Source: a candidate division Zixibacteria bacterium RBG-1
GTDB taxonomy: Bacteria > Zixibacteria > MSB-5A5 > DSPP01 > RBG-1
Assembly (NCBI GenBank): GCA_000447245.1
Contig: AUYT01000001.1
Coordinates: forward strand, 1,172,001-1,236,000
Length of the DNA stretch: 64,000 bases
Reading direction: 5' to 3'
Shown here: piece after piece, positions 27,473 to 35,846 of the stretch
Layout of the letters: each line of letters starts with the position of its first letter
How positions within the stretch are numbered: the stretch's first letter is position 1
Position numbers and translations under genes: made by a program
The notes under the pieces: generated by a model
Seen by the model: the letters and a program-made list of their open reading frames with translations, nothing else
What the model was told of the DNA's origin: nothing
The model's database searches: none

Positions 27473-27961
27473 ATGACCAGCCAAGAAAGAAAACAAAAAA
27501 TTGAAGCATACGGCAATGCTCACACAGAGCTGACCGATGTTCTAAAACAATTCCCCAAAGAGGTCTGGAATTATAAATCCTCACCTGACCGGTGGAGCAT
27601 CAAAGAAATCTTAGTCCACTTAGCCGACAGCGAAGCCAATGCCTTCATCCGCTGCCGAAGAGTAATCTCGGAGCCCGGAACCACCCTGATGGCCTACGAC
27701 CAGAACCAATGGTCCAAAGCTTTGGATTACACCCACCAGACCGCAGAAGACACCTTAGAATTACTCAAATGGCTGCGAGTAACCACTTATAATCTGCTCA
27801 AATCTCAACCCGATTCAGTCTGGTCCAATAAAGTCATCCACCCGGAGCACGGGGATTATACACTCGACAAATGGCTGGATATCTACTCCAGACATATCTC
27901 GTCCCACATCAATCAGATGAAGAAAAATTACGAAGAGTGGAAGAGTAGCCGCAACCTTTAG
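27473..27961 (+). CDS. DinB-like damage-inducible / thiol S-transferase fold protein
   Basis: Start ATG 27473 has AAGGAG seven bases before it; a longer frame begins inside the E2 repeat and is rejected. The 162-residue helical bundle has WSIKEILVHLADSE near residue 40 and HISSHINQMKK near 142, giving the three-His metal site usual for DinB/YfiT proteins. The enzymatic role is unknown; some relatives are thiol transferases. The last codons and the stop fall inside a GC-rich palindrome, so the C-terminus may have been altered by repeat insertion. Confidence 0.8.
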   Translation: MTSQERKQKIEAYGNAHTELTDVLKQFPKEVWNYKSSPDRWSIKEILVHLADSEANAFIRCRRVISEPGTTLMAYDQNQWSKALDYTHQTAEDTLELLKWLRVTTYNLLKSQPDSVWSNKVIHPEHGDYTLDKWLDIYSRHISSHINQMKKNYEEWKSSRNL

Positions 27962-27996
27962 GTTGCGGTATTAAAATGCGCAGGCTGAAGCCTGCG
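27949..27996. repeat. Two REP-like palindromes at the DinB gene end
   Basis: CCGCAACCT-TT-AGGTTGCGG (27949-27968) and CGCAGGCT-GA-AGCCTGCG (27979-27996) are perfect inverted repeats. The first contains the DinB stop codon. Confidence 0.75.
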
Positions 27997-28025
27997 GCTA
28001 CCATGATTCACCACGCGCCAAAAAA

Positions 28026-28046
28026 ATGGTTCGACAAGCTCACCAT
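28026..28046. repeat. Dispersed repeat, family B copy 1
   Basis: ATGGTTCGACAAGCTCACCA plus one T, with ATGGT/ACCAT ends inverted, directly before the Shine-Dalgarno site of the next gene. Near-identical copies lie at 29014-29034 and 41465-41484, and a reversed, split copy is at about 53310-53390. Confidence 0.75.
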
Positions 28047-28064
28047 AAAAAAAGGGGTGATAAA

Positions 28065-28847
28065 ATGAAAAATATAATTTTACTTGCACTTTCGTCAGTA
28101 TTTTTTCTGGCTTCCACCGCGTTCTCCCAGGTTCAAACCGATGTAGTGGAATACAAACACGGAAATACCGCGCTGGAAGGATATGTTTCCTACGATAAGT
28201 CCCTCAAAGGTCCCAGACCGGGGATTCTGGTGGTGCACGAATGGTATGGGGTAAATGATTATGTCAAAAAGAGAGCCCAGCAGTTAGCTCAACTTGGTTA
28301 CGTGGCTTTTGTGGTAGATATGTACGGCAAAGGGATTCATCCCACCACTCCCCAGGAATGCGGAATTCAGGCCGGAAAATACCGCAATGACCGGCCACTG
28401 ATGCGAGCCAGAGTCAAAGCGGCTCTGGATGAGTTAAAAAAGAATAAAATGGTAGACCCTAAAAAAATTGCTGCCATCGGCTACTGTTTCGGTGGCTCGG
28501 TGGTCTTGGAATTAGCCCGGAGTGGAGCTGATATTGCGGGAGTGGTCAGTTTTCACGGCGGTTTAGATACCCCCACCCCGGAAGATGCCAAGAATATAAA
28601 AGCCAAAGTTCTGGTCTGTCACGGAGGGGACGACCCGCATATTACGATGGAAGCCGTGACCGCTTTTCACGATGAAATGAGCAATGCCAAAGTGGATTAT
28701 CAGGTGATAATTTACGGCGGGGCGGTGCATAGCTTCACCAACCCGGATGCCGGGAACGACCCTTCCAAAGGAGCGGCTTACAGCCCGAGTGTAGATAAAC
28801 GTTCCCGGGAAGCGATGAGGCAGTTCTTCAACGAGATATTTAAATAA
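28065..28847 (+). CDS. Secreted dienelactone hydrolase family protein
   Basis: Start ATG 28065 follows AAAGGGG and gives a clear signal peptide (MKNIILLALSSVFFLASTAFSQ, split here as residues 1-21). The earlier in-frame ATG at 28026 is part of a repeat. The 260-residue alpha/beta hydrolase has nucleophile motif GYCFGG (Cys nucleophile), GGDDPHIT with the acid Asp, and VHSFTNP with the His. It is full length for the family. Exported DLH proteins act on esters or lactones in the periplasm; the substrate is unknown. Confidence 0.88.
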   Translation: MKNIILLALSSVFFLASTAFSQVQTDVVEYKHGNTALEGYVSYDKSLKGPRPGILVVHEWYGVNDYVKKRAQQLAQLGYVAFVVDMYGKGIHPTTPQECGIQAGKYRNDRPLMRARVKAALDELKKNKMVDPKKIAAIGYCFGGSVVLELARSGADIAGVVSFHGGLDTPTPEDAKNIKAKVLVCHGGDDPHITMEAVTAFHDEMSNAKVDYQVIIYGGAVHSFTNPDAGNDPSKGAAYSPSVDKRSREAMRQFFNEIFK

Positions 28848-28893
28848 GTCATTTTTTAAATATAAATTTACCGGTTGACTTAGAGTATTAGGC

Positions 28894-28916
28894 AGGCGGA
28901 GAAGAGATCTCCGCCT
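28894..28916. repeat. GC-rich palindrome
   Basis: AGGCGGAGA-(5)-TCTCCGCCT is a perfect 9-bp inverted repeat in the intergenic space after the hydrolase gene. No T-run follows. Confidence 0.6.
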
Positions 28917-29013
28917 ACGCAATTTAAGAGTAAATAAGCGGCAGAATAAATTTTCTTTCCTAAAGATTTTTCTCAAGTTTTCAAATCCCGCTTACGATAC
29001 TATCTGCAAAAGA

Positions 29014-29034
29014 ATGGTTCAACAAGTTCACCAT
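29014..29034. repeat. Dispersed repeat, family B copy 2
   Basis: TGGTTCAACAAGTTCACCAT, preceded by A, sits just before the Shine-Dalgarno site of the next gene as at 28026. Confidence 0.7.
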
Positions 29035-29050
29035 TGAAAGAGAGGGAGGA

Positions 29051-29572
29051 ATGAGGACAAAAGCATTGTCTGCCTTGCTTAAATTCATACTGCTGTTTAC
29101 CATTTCAAGCTGTTCGAAGCAATCCCAAATTGTGGAACTAAAAATGCTTCCTCTGGATAATTTAGAGGGGGTGGTCACCCAGGCCAACGGAGTGCAGCTG
29201 GACAGAGCCGTTTCCAGCGACGGAAAAGGGTCTTTGAAAATCACCGCCAACGGGCCTATGGTTATCAAATTATTCGAAACCAGCAATATCAATTTAGATA
29301 ATGCCCGTTTGATATATCAAGCCAAACTCAAAACCGAAAAGATGGACGGTGAGGTCTATCTGGAGATGCTGTGCCACTTCCCGGGCAGGGGAGAATTCTT
29401 CTCCAGAGGTCTGCAGAATCCCATGACCGGAACCATGAACTGGTCCATTCAGGAAATCCCTTTCTTTCTTAAAAAAGGGGAAAGGCCGGATAATGTGAAA
29501 CTGAATCTGGTAATCAACGGCAAAGGCACGGCCTGGATTGATGATGTGCGGCTTTTGAAAGCTAATTTGTAG
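29051..29572 (+). CDS. Putative lipoprotein, hypothetical
   Basis: The 173-residue product starts after GGGAGG and has a signal peptide ending in a lipobox (FTISSC, Cys near residue 21). The mature part looks like a beta-sandwich: VYLEMLCHFPG, then KLNLVINGKGTAWIDDVRL at the C-terminus, a pattern of carbohydrate-binding-like jelly-rolls. No catalytic residues are seen. It is probably a membrane-anchored binding protein of unknown ligand. Confidence 0.65.
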   Translation: MRTKALSALLKFILLFTISSCSKQSQIVELKMLPLDNLEGVVTQANGVQLDRAVSSDGKGSLKITANGPMVIKLFETSNINLDNARLIYQAKLKTEKMDGEVYLEMLCHFPGRGEFFSRGLQNPMTGTMNWSIQEIPFFLKKGERPDNVKLNLVINGKGTAWIDDVRLLKANL

Positions 29573-29614
29573 TATTAACCAAAAGTAATCCCGGAAATAA
29601 TCAGTTGTCTCAAG

Positions 29615-29642
29615 ACTCCCTACTAAAATAGGGAGTTTTTTT
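29615..29642 (+). terminator. Intrinsic terminator
   Basis: ACTCCCTA-(6)-TAGGGAGT is an 8-bp perfect stem followed by T7. It closes the transcript of the preceding lipoprotein gene. Confidence 0.9.
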
Positions 29643-29644
29643 CA

Positions 29645-29672
29645 TTGACAAAAACGGTAAACATATTATATT
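29645..29672 (+). promoter_or_regulatory. Sigma-70 promoter of the metal-efflux unit
   Basis: TTGACA (29645-29650), 16-base spacer, TATATT (29667-29672). It stands right after the terminator and 47 bases before the first gene. Confidence 0.7.
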
Positions 29673-29680
29673 TAATCCAC

Positions 29681-29696
29681 GTATTAAAGGTAATAC
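29681..29696. promoter_or_regulatory. Candidate operator palindrome
   Basis: GTATTA-AAGG-TAATAC is a perfect inverted repeat just downstream of the -10 element, spanning the likely transcription start region. The position suits repressor binding; a metal-responsive regulator is inferred from the downstream genes, but none is encoded nearby. Confidence 0.45.
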
Positions 29697-29718
29697 AAGT
29701 TTTAACTAGAATAAAGAC

Positions 29719-29997
29719 ATGAGAAAAAAATTATACGCGCTGCTGGGGCTGGCACTGTGGTGTTCATTGTCTCTAGTTTGTTTGCTGTCACTTCACTATA
29801 ATTGCTGTGATGAGCCCTCCTGCGTTGACTGTTCGTGTTTACAATGTTTTATGAACTTAAATAACGCTACAGAGCCTTGTGTAGCCATCTTTGATATACC
29901 GCAGAAACTTTGTCAGAAAGTAGTTGTGTATCAAGCTGCTCTTAATTTACTCGAACCTACGTTCGAAATAGACCAACCCCCCAAAACCCTGGTTTAG
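29719..29997 (+). CDS. Cys-rich small membrane protein of the efflux unit
   Basis: A 92-residue protein with an N-terminal hydrophobic helix (about residues 6-27) followed by a dense Cys cluster, HYNCCDEPSCVDCSCLQC, and further Cys near 53 and 64. It lies between the promoter and the adaptor gene. The cluster suggests metal binding at the outer face of the inner membrane, perhaps as a sensor or chaperone. No family is recognised. The start has no strong Shine-Dalgarno site. Confidence 0.6.
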   Translation: MRKKLYALLGLALWCSLSLVCLLSLHYNCCDEPSCVDCSCLQCFMNLNNATEPCVAIFDIPQKLCQKVVVYQAALNLLEPTFEIDQPPKTLV

Positions 29998-30147
29998 GGT
30001 TCCCTGGCGCTATCACGCGCCCAGTTCATCAAATTTATTATCGGATGCTGTCAACTTGCGCTCGTTCGCGGTTAGCTGACAGGCATTAGATCATTTGAAC
30101 AAAATTAGAGGGCTTCCTGAAAGTGAAGCCAGAAGGAGTTCAAGGTT

Positions 30148-31644
30148 ATGTTTAGAAATATAGTGAAGTTCATTCTACTGATAGCAATTCTTTTGATTTT
30201 GGCTGTGGTTGGCATAAGCTGCAAAGGTAGCTCCAGTGATACAAAACTCGATTCAGAGCAATCCGAAGCTATCGTCTTACCACCTGATACGTTATCCACA
30301 GAAATAGCCGATTGGTGTGCTGAACACCGGGTGCCCGAATCTCAATGCACCCTTTGCCATCCAGCGTTGATAGCCAAGTTCAAGGCAACTGGTGACTGGT
30401 GCGGTGCGCACAATCTACCTGAGTCACACTGCCGCTTATGCAATCCAGATATAGTCTTTCCCCAAGAAAAAGCTCTCCAAAAATCCTCGCCCAAGGAAGA
30501 TTCCGGACTCGGAATTTCAATATTCTTTCCCAAAAATAACCCTAACTGTGCTACAGACGGAGCTCTGATTCAATTTGCCACAGTTAAAACCGTTGAACGA
30601 GCAGGACTAACCATTGAGCCAGTATTGTCAGCGGTACTTTCACCATCGGTTGAGGCACCGGCGGAGATTATGCTTGACGAAACTAATACAGCAGTTGTAA
30701 CGACTTCCGTCCCTGTTCTTGTTGTACGCTGGCTAGCACAACCTGGACAACTGATTAAATCGGGGGAAGCGATAGCTGAATTAGAATCTCCAGAAATGCC
30801 CAAATTGCAGGGGGATTATCTGGAAGCTTCCGCCCATGGCAAGGTTCTTGAGTTGGAATTGAGGCGCAATGAAGAGTTATTAAAGCAGAATTTGATCAGC
30901 AAAGCGGGCTATGAAACCGCTCTGGCAAGTGCCCAGGTTGCCCAGGCTGAGCTGGCCAAAACCGAAGGATTTTTGAGGGCCGCCGGACTAACTGAGGCAG
31001 AGCTTGAGCGTATAGAGGCTGAGAAATCGGTAACTCCCCGCTATTGGTTGCGGGCCACTATCTCCGGCCGATTGATGAAAAGAGATGCCAAGCTGGGAGA
31101 GCTTTTGCCGGCTGGAACTCCTCTGACGTTAATATCCGACCCTAGCTCGCTCTGGATAGAAGCAAAAGTTAGAGAGCAAGATGTCAAAAGAATAAAAGTT
31201 GGTCAGGAGATGGAGTTTATGCCGGATGCTTCCGGAAATCGTCGTTTTAAAGGGCAAGTCATCTGGGTAGTTCAGTACCTCGACCGAGAGACCCGAACCG
31301 CTACGGTGCGCGGAAAGATGCTATACAGTTCTGACAAATTAAATCCGGGGGAGTTCGGACGAGCAATTATTTATACTCACAAAGTCAATACCTCGGCCAT
31401 TTTGGTGCCCAAGGATGCGGTGCAGTGGGAAGGATGCTGTAATGTTGTGTTTGTGCAAGAGGCCTTAGATCGCTATCGACCTCGCAAGGTAAAAATCGAT
31501 ACTGGAGAAGCGGACTATTATAGAGTAACGGAGGGCATCCGGCCCGGAGAACAAGTAGTTGTTCATGGCAGTTACCTTTTGAAAACTGAGCTAAAAAAGG
31601 AAAGCATCGGAGCCGGCTGTTGCGAAGTGACACCCAGTTCTTAA
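30148..31644 (+). CDS. Heavy-metal RND efflux adaptor (membrane-fusion) lipoprotein
   Basis: The 498-residue periplasmic adaptor has a signal with lipobox-like VGISC (Cys near 26). Two tandem metal-site repeats follow: DWCAEHRVPESQCTLC and DWCGAHNLPESHCRLC, near residues 54 and 82. Then come a lipoyl-like half-motif (VRWLAQPGQLIKSGEAIAE), an alpha-hairpin (about 220-290), a second lipoyl half and beta-barrel (LWIEAKVREQDVKRIKVGQ), and the C-terminal membrane-proximal domain. It should bridge the inner-membrane pump and an outer-membrane channel. It is seven bases from the pump gene. No outer-membrane factor is encoded here. Confidence 0.88.
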   Translation: MFRNIVKFILLIAILLILAVVGISCKGSSSDTKLDSEQSEAIVLPPDTLSTEIADWCAEHRVPESQCTLCHPALIAKFKATGDWCGAHNLPESHCRLCNPDIVFPQEKALQKSSPKEDSGLGISIFFPKNNPNCATDGALIQFATVKTVERAGLTIEPVLSAVLSPSVEAPAEIMLDETNTAVVTTSVPVLVVRWLAQPGQLIKSGEAIAELESPEMPKLQGDYLEASAHGKVLELELRRNEELLKQNLISKAGYETALASAQVAQAELAKTEGFLRAAGLTEAELERIEAEKSVTPRYWLRATISGRLMKRDAKLGELLPAGTPLTLISDPSSLWIEAKVREQDVKRIKVGQEMEFMPDASGNRRFKGQVIWVVQYLDRETRTATVRGKMLYSSDKLNPGEFGRAIIYTHKVNTSAILVPKDAVQWEGCCNVVFVQEALDRYRPRKVKIDTGEADYYRVTEGIRPGEQVVVHGSYLLKTELKKESIGAGCCEVTPSS

Positions 31645-31651
31645 TCGCACC

Positions 31652-34600
31652 ATGTTATCCAGAATAATAGATTTCGTAATCCGTCAGCGGTATGTAGTCT
31701 TAGTAGCTACACTTCTTCTGATCGTGGCGGGTTTGGTTGCCTTACTGCACCTACCTTTTGACGCTTTTCCTGACACTACTCCAGTCTTGGTACAGGTTAA
31801 TGTTTCTGCCCCCGGCTGGGCACCGGAAGAAATGGAGCGTCAGATTACCTTCCCGATAGAGCAAGCCCTGGCTGGATTATCCGGTTTGGTAGAGGTACGT
31901 TCAATCTCAAAATACGGCTTAGCCCAGGTCACCTTAATCTTCACAGACGGTACTGGCATCTATCTGGCTCGTCAACAGGTGACAGAACGTATGGTGGGAG
32001 CGGAGTTACCCGAGGGAGTGCCGCCACCTGAACTAGGGCCGATTTCAACAAGTCTGGGGGAAGTCTTTCATTACTTGGTTTTGGGTAAGACTTCGGACCC
32101 TACCGAGTTAAGGACAGTCCAAGATTGGATCATCAAACCCCAGCTACATTCGGTGCCGGGTGTGGCTGAAGTAAACAGCTGGGGAGGTTATGAAAAACAA
32201 TATCATGTCCTGATTGATCCCAACCGCTTGGCCCATTATAACCTCTCCTTATTCAAAGTGGCTGAGACTATCAGACAAAGCCTGGGGAACGTTCCAGGGG
32301 GTCAAATGGTACGGGGTGGAGAGCAAAAATTGGTTATTGGTATAGGAATTATTAAGAAGAGGGAGGAGATTGAAAATCTAATAATAGAGACTCGGAACGG
32401 AGTTCCAATTCGCGTACGAGACTTTGCCGAGGTGGTTATAGGCCATGAGCTCAGAAGAGGGGCGGCCACCTACAATGGGCAGGGGGAGGTTGTTCTGGGA
32501 CTTGGTTTCATGCTAACCGGACAAAATCCTCCAGAGATAACTGAAAAGCTTTCCCGCCGTCTGGAAGAAGTCAAGGCTTCTCTCCCTGAAGGAATCGAAG
32601 TCAAACCTGTTTATCAGCGGACCGACTTAGTCAGGAATGTGCTGACTACTGTCGAGCATAACCTCTTCTTCGGAGCTGTCTTGGTAATTGCAGTTCTGTT
32701 TGTATTCTTGGGAAATCTGAGAGCTGGATTGATCGTTGCTTCAGCTATTCCATTTTCGCTCTTGTTTGCATTTGACATTATGTCTAGGGTTGGAATTGCG
32801 GGGAGCTTGATGAGTCTGGGAGCTATAGACTTTGGACTGGCTGTGGACAGTGCTGTGATTCAGGTGGAAAACACAGTTCGGAGACTGGCTCATAGCGATA
32901 AGCAAAAACCACGTTTAGAAGTCATTCGTGATGCGATTTTAGAAGTCCGCAAACCTACTCTCTTCGGAGAGTTAATCATAATCATAGTTTATTTGCCTAT
33001 CCTAACTCTCCAGGGTATAGAAGGGAAACTTTTCCGACCCATGGCGCTAACTGTAGCATTCGTCTTGACTGGCTCTTTACTTCTGTCCCTAACAGTAATT
33101 CCGGCTTTGATTGCCACATTTCTTACCCGGGTTACTGTCGAGCGTGAACCACTCCCAGTAATTTGGACCAGAAAAATATACCGCCCAATTTTAGATTGGG
33201 CCTTACGGCATGGCCGCGTTGTCTTGGGGGTTTCTGGGCTACTTTTGGTGGTTGGCTTGTTCATTTTCAGCAGGCTCGGCTCTGAGTTTATACCCAGACT
33301 TAGTGAAGGGACGATAGTAGTTAACGCAGTGCGCTTGGCAGGGGTATCATTGGAACAATCAGTAGATAACGGCACTCAAATAGAGCGGATTCTACTGGAA
33401 AAGTTTCCGGACGAAATCGAGCAAGTATGGACTCGCACTGGTACGGCTGAGCTGGCTACAGACCCAATGGGAATTGAACTTTCAGATGTATTCATCACCC
33501 TGAAGCCGCGTAAGGCTTGGAAGAAAGCCAGCAATCAGCAGAAGCTGGTAGCATTAATGGACACCGAGCTATCAGATCTACCCGGAATGAATCGGATTTT
33601 TACCCAGCCGATCGAGATGCGGGTGAATGAAATGATAGCCGGCATCCGGGCTGACGTTGGAATAAAAATATTCGGAGATGACCTCAAGGTCTTAGAGCAG
33701 AGAGCTGAACAGATTGCTACGCTATTAGAGACTATTCCGGGAAATGCTGACGTCTCGGTGGAACAGTTGACCGGCCAACCTCAATTTCAGATCCAGGTAG
33801 ACAGAGGAGGGCTAGCCCGTTTCGGTCTAACTTCCCAGGAAGTCTTGGCTTTCGTTCAAAGCTTGGGAGGGATTCCAGTAGGAGAGGTATTTGAGGAGCA
33901 ACGCCGCTTCGATTTGGAAGTGCGCTTGAATCCTGCGTACAGACAAGTGCCTGAAGATATTCAGCGAATACCTATAAAATCCAGTGACGGTGCCATTGTG
34001 ACTTTGGATCGAGTAACTAAACCTGCTCTCTTGGAGGGTCCGGCAACTATTACCAGGGAATGGGGCAAACGCAGGATTGTAGTGCAATGTAATGTACGCG
34101 GACGCGATGTGGGATCATTTGTAAATGAATTAAGGGAGCGCATAGACAAAGAGATTATTTTGCCGCCCGGCTATTTTGTTCGATATGGAGGTCAGTTCGA
34201 GAACCTAGAGAGAGCCCGGGAACGTCTGTTTCTGGTAGTACCAATTACCTTAATTATCATATTCGGATTTCTCTATTGGACTTATAAATCTCTCCGAGAT
34301 GCCCTGCTAATTTTTACTGGAGTCCCTTTGGCAGTGCTTGGTGGAATAGCTGCACTTGCCATCAGAGGGATGCCTTTTTCTATCTCTGCCAGTGTGGGAT
34401 TTATAGCCCTCTCTGGGATAGCGGTTCTAAATGGATTGGTACTAGTGTCAAGCATCAAGCGTTTGCGTGCCGAAGGGTTAGATTTACGAGAGGCTGTACG
34501 AGAAAGTGGTGTTAGCCGTCTCCGGCCAGTTCTAATGACGGCTCTAGTAGCAGCTTTGGGATTTGTGCCTATGGCTCTTTCTCAAGGAGTCGGTGCTGAA

Positions 34601-34720
34601 GTTCAGAGGCCACTAGCCACAGTAGTGGTAGGGGGAATTCTTTCATCCACAACGCTTACACTCATTGTCCTACCAGTTCTTTACAACAGGTTTGGTCGCA
34701 AAACACTTTCGGAAGTATAA
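31652..34720 (+). CDS. HME-family RND heavy-metal efflux pump (CzcA/CusA-like)
   Basis: The 1022-residue inner-membrane proton antiporter has twelve helices in the usual 1+5+1+5 order with two large periplasmic loops. The family motif GAIDFGLAVDSAVIQVEN (around residue 390-407) carries the proton-relay Asp residues. QPIEMRVNEMIAGIRADVG resembles the CzcA branch more than CusA, so divalent ions such as zinc or cobalt are more likely than copper or silver, but the cargo is not proven. It pairs with the adaptor upstream. Length is standard. Confidence 0.9.
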   Translation: MLSRIIDFVIRQRYVVLVATLLLIVAGLVALLHLPFDAFPDTTPVLVQVNVSAPGWAPEEMERQITFPIEQALAGLSGLVEVRSISKYGLAQVTLIFTDGTGIYLARQQVTERMVGAELPEGVPPPELGPISTSLGEVFHYLVLGKTSDPTELRTVQDWIIKPQLHSVPGVAEVNSWGGYEKQYHVLIDPNRLAHYNLSLFKVAETIRQSLGNVPGGQMVRGGEQKLVIGIGIIKKREEIENLIIETRNGVPIRVRDFAEVVIGHELRRGAATYNGQGEVVLGLGFMLTGQNPPEITEKLSRRLEEVKASLPEGIEVKPVYQRTDLVRNVLTTVEHNLFFGAVLVIAVLFVFLGNLRAGLIVASAIPFSLLFAFDIMSRVGIAGSLMSLGAIDFGLAVDSAVIQVENTVRRLAHSDKQKPRLEVIRDAILEVRKPTLFGELIIIIVYLPILTLQGIEGKLFRPMALTVAFVLTGSLLLSLTVIPALIATFLTRVTVEREPLPVIWTRKIYRPILDWALRHGRVVLGVSGLLLVVGLFIFSRLGSEFIPRLSEGTIVVNAVRLAGVSLEQSVDNGTQIERILLEKFPDEIEQVWTRTGTAELATDPMGIELSDVFITLKPRKAWKKASNQQKLVALMDTELSDLPGMNRIFTQPIEMRVNEMIAGIRADVGIKIFGDDLKVLEQRAEQIATLLETIPGNADVSVEQLTGQPQFQIQVDRGGLARFGLTSQEVLAFVQSLGGIPVGEVFEEQRRFDLEVRLNPAYRQVPEDIQRIPIKSSDGAIVTLDRVTKPALLEGPATITREWGKRRIVVQCNVRGRDVGSFVNELRERIDKEIILPPGYFVRYGGQFENLERARERLFLVVPITLIIIFGFLYWTYKSLRDALLIFTGVPLAVLGGIAALAIRGMPFSISASVGFIALSGIAVLNGLVLVSSIKRLRAEGLDLREAVRESGVSRLRPVLMTALVAALGFVPMALSQGVGAEVQRPLATVVVGGILSSTTLTLIVLPVLYNRFGRKTLSEV

Positions 34721-34784
34721 ATGCAAACTTATCTTTGGTTTTCGTTCTGATTAAACATCCGGGGGTAAGTTAAAGCATTTCTTT

Positions 34785-34812
34785 TTGACAGCTTTATCTT
34801 TTAAGCTATATT
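34785..34812 (+). promoter_or_regulatory. Sigma-70 promoter for the tandem DinB genes
   Basis: TTGACA (34785-34790), 16-base spacer, TATATT (34807-34812), 51 bases before the first DinB start. Confidence 0.6.
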
Positions 34813-34863
34813 TCTTTAAAAATTCCGTAGAATAAAACATATATATTATAAAAAGGAGATTTT

Positions 34864-35319
34864 ATGAGTGAAGTCAAAAGAATTATAAGTCTCTTGAAAG
34901 AAGTATATTATGGACCGGCTTGGCATGGTCCCGCAACAAAAGAATTGTTAAAGGGTGTCACTGCTAAAAAAGCCTTAGCTAAACCAGTGAAAGGGTTTCA
35001 CTCCATCTGGGAGCTAGTTCTGCATCTTACTACCTGGACCGAAGTGACCTTGAAAAGAGTCAAGGGAGAAAAAGTGCAGCAGGTTACGTCAGAAAAAGAT
35101 TGGCCCTCTAATGCAGATAGAAGTGAGAAGGGCTGGAAGAAGGCCCTAGCGACTTTAGATTTCCATCAGAAAAAACTTTTGCAGACCTTAGAGAAGACCA
35201 AAGATGCCAGACTTTCTGAAAAAGTCCAGAGGTCAGGTTCCAGACTGGATACGCTGCTTTATGGGACCATCAATCATGGAATGTATCATGCCGGGCAGAT
35301 TGGGGTTTTGAAAAATTGA
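34864..35319 (+). CDS. DinB-like helical-bundle protein, copy 1
   Basis: A 151-residue protein preceded by AAAAGGAG. FHSIWELVLHLTTW near residue 45 and NHGMYHAGQIGVLK at the end give the three metal-ligand His of the DinB/DUF664 fold. It is clearly paralogous to the gene 51 bases downstream (same PAWHG.A.KELL opening, same HAGQI ending). It probably shares that promoter. The activity is unknown. Confidence 0.82.
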   Translation: MSEVKRIISLLKEVYYGPAWHGPATKELLKGVTAKKALAKPVKGFHSIWELVLHLTTWTEVTLKRVKGEKVQQVTSEKDWPSNADRSEKGWKKALATLDFHQKKLLQTLEKTKDARLSEKVQRSGSRLDTLLYGTINHGMYHAGQIGVLKN

Positions 35320-35370
35320 TTAAAAATAAGTAAATTTATAAAATTGTAACCAGAGAGTGCTGTAAAAATT

Positions 35371-35829
35371 ATGAAAGGAACCGCTGCCAGCGAGATAGCC
35401 AGGGTATCACATTTAATCAGGGAGCTGTATGATGGAGACCCCTGGCACGGTTATTCTATCAAAGAACTGTTGAAAGACATCACCCCGGAACAGGCGGCAG
35501 CCAGACCGATTTTAAAAACCCACACCATCTGGGAAATACTTCATCACATGATTAGCTGGCGGGAGATTATTGTAGAGCGGCTGAAAAGGGGAGAGGAGTT
35601 CGAGGTCCCCCAAGAAAAGGAATGGCCGCCGGTCAGCGATGTCAGCACCGAAGCTTGGAACAAAACCCTGAAAACCCTGGAACAAAGTCAGCAAAAACTT
35701 CTGAAAGCCCTGGGTGATAAGTCAGTTCCTTCACAAATACAGCTTTACGGTATTTATGCGGTTTTTCAGCATGACCTGTATCACGCCGGACAGATTGCTA
35801 TTTTGAAAAAAAGTGAATCTATCCAGTAA
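35371..35829 (+). CDS. DinB-like helical-bundle protein, copy 2
   Basis: A 152-residue paralogue of the preceding gene: DPWHGYSIKELLKDITPEQA, then HTIWEILHHMISW and HDLYHAGQIAILKK. All three metal His are kept. The pair looks like an old tandem duplication, since identity is moderate. The start has no clear Shine-Dalgarno site, so it may depend on coupling to copy 1. Confidence 0.82.
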   Translation: MKGTAASEIARVSHLIRELYDGDPWHGYSIKELLKDITPEQAAARPILKTHTIWEILHHMISWREIIVERLKRGEEFEVPQEKEWPPVSDVSTEAWNKTLKTLEQSQQKLLKALGDKSVPSQIQLYGIYAVFQHDLYHAGQIAILKKSESIQ

Positions 35830-35846
35830 AAAGGAGTCTGCCGACT

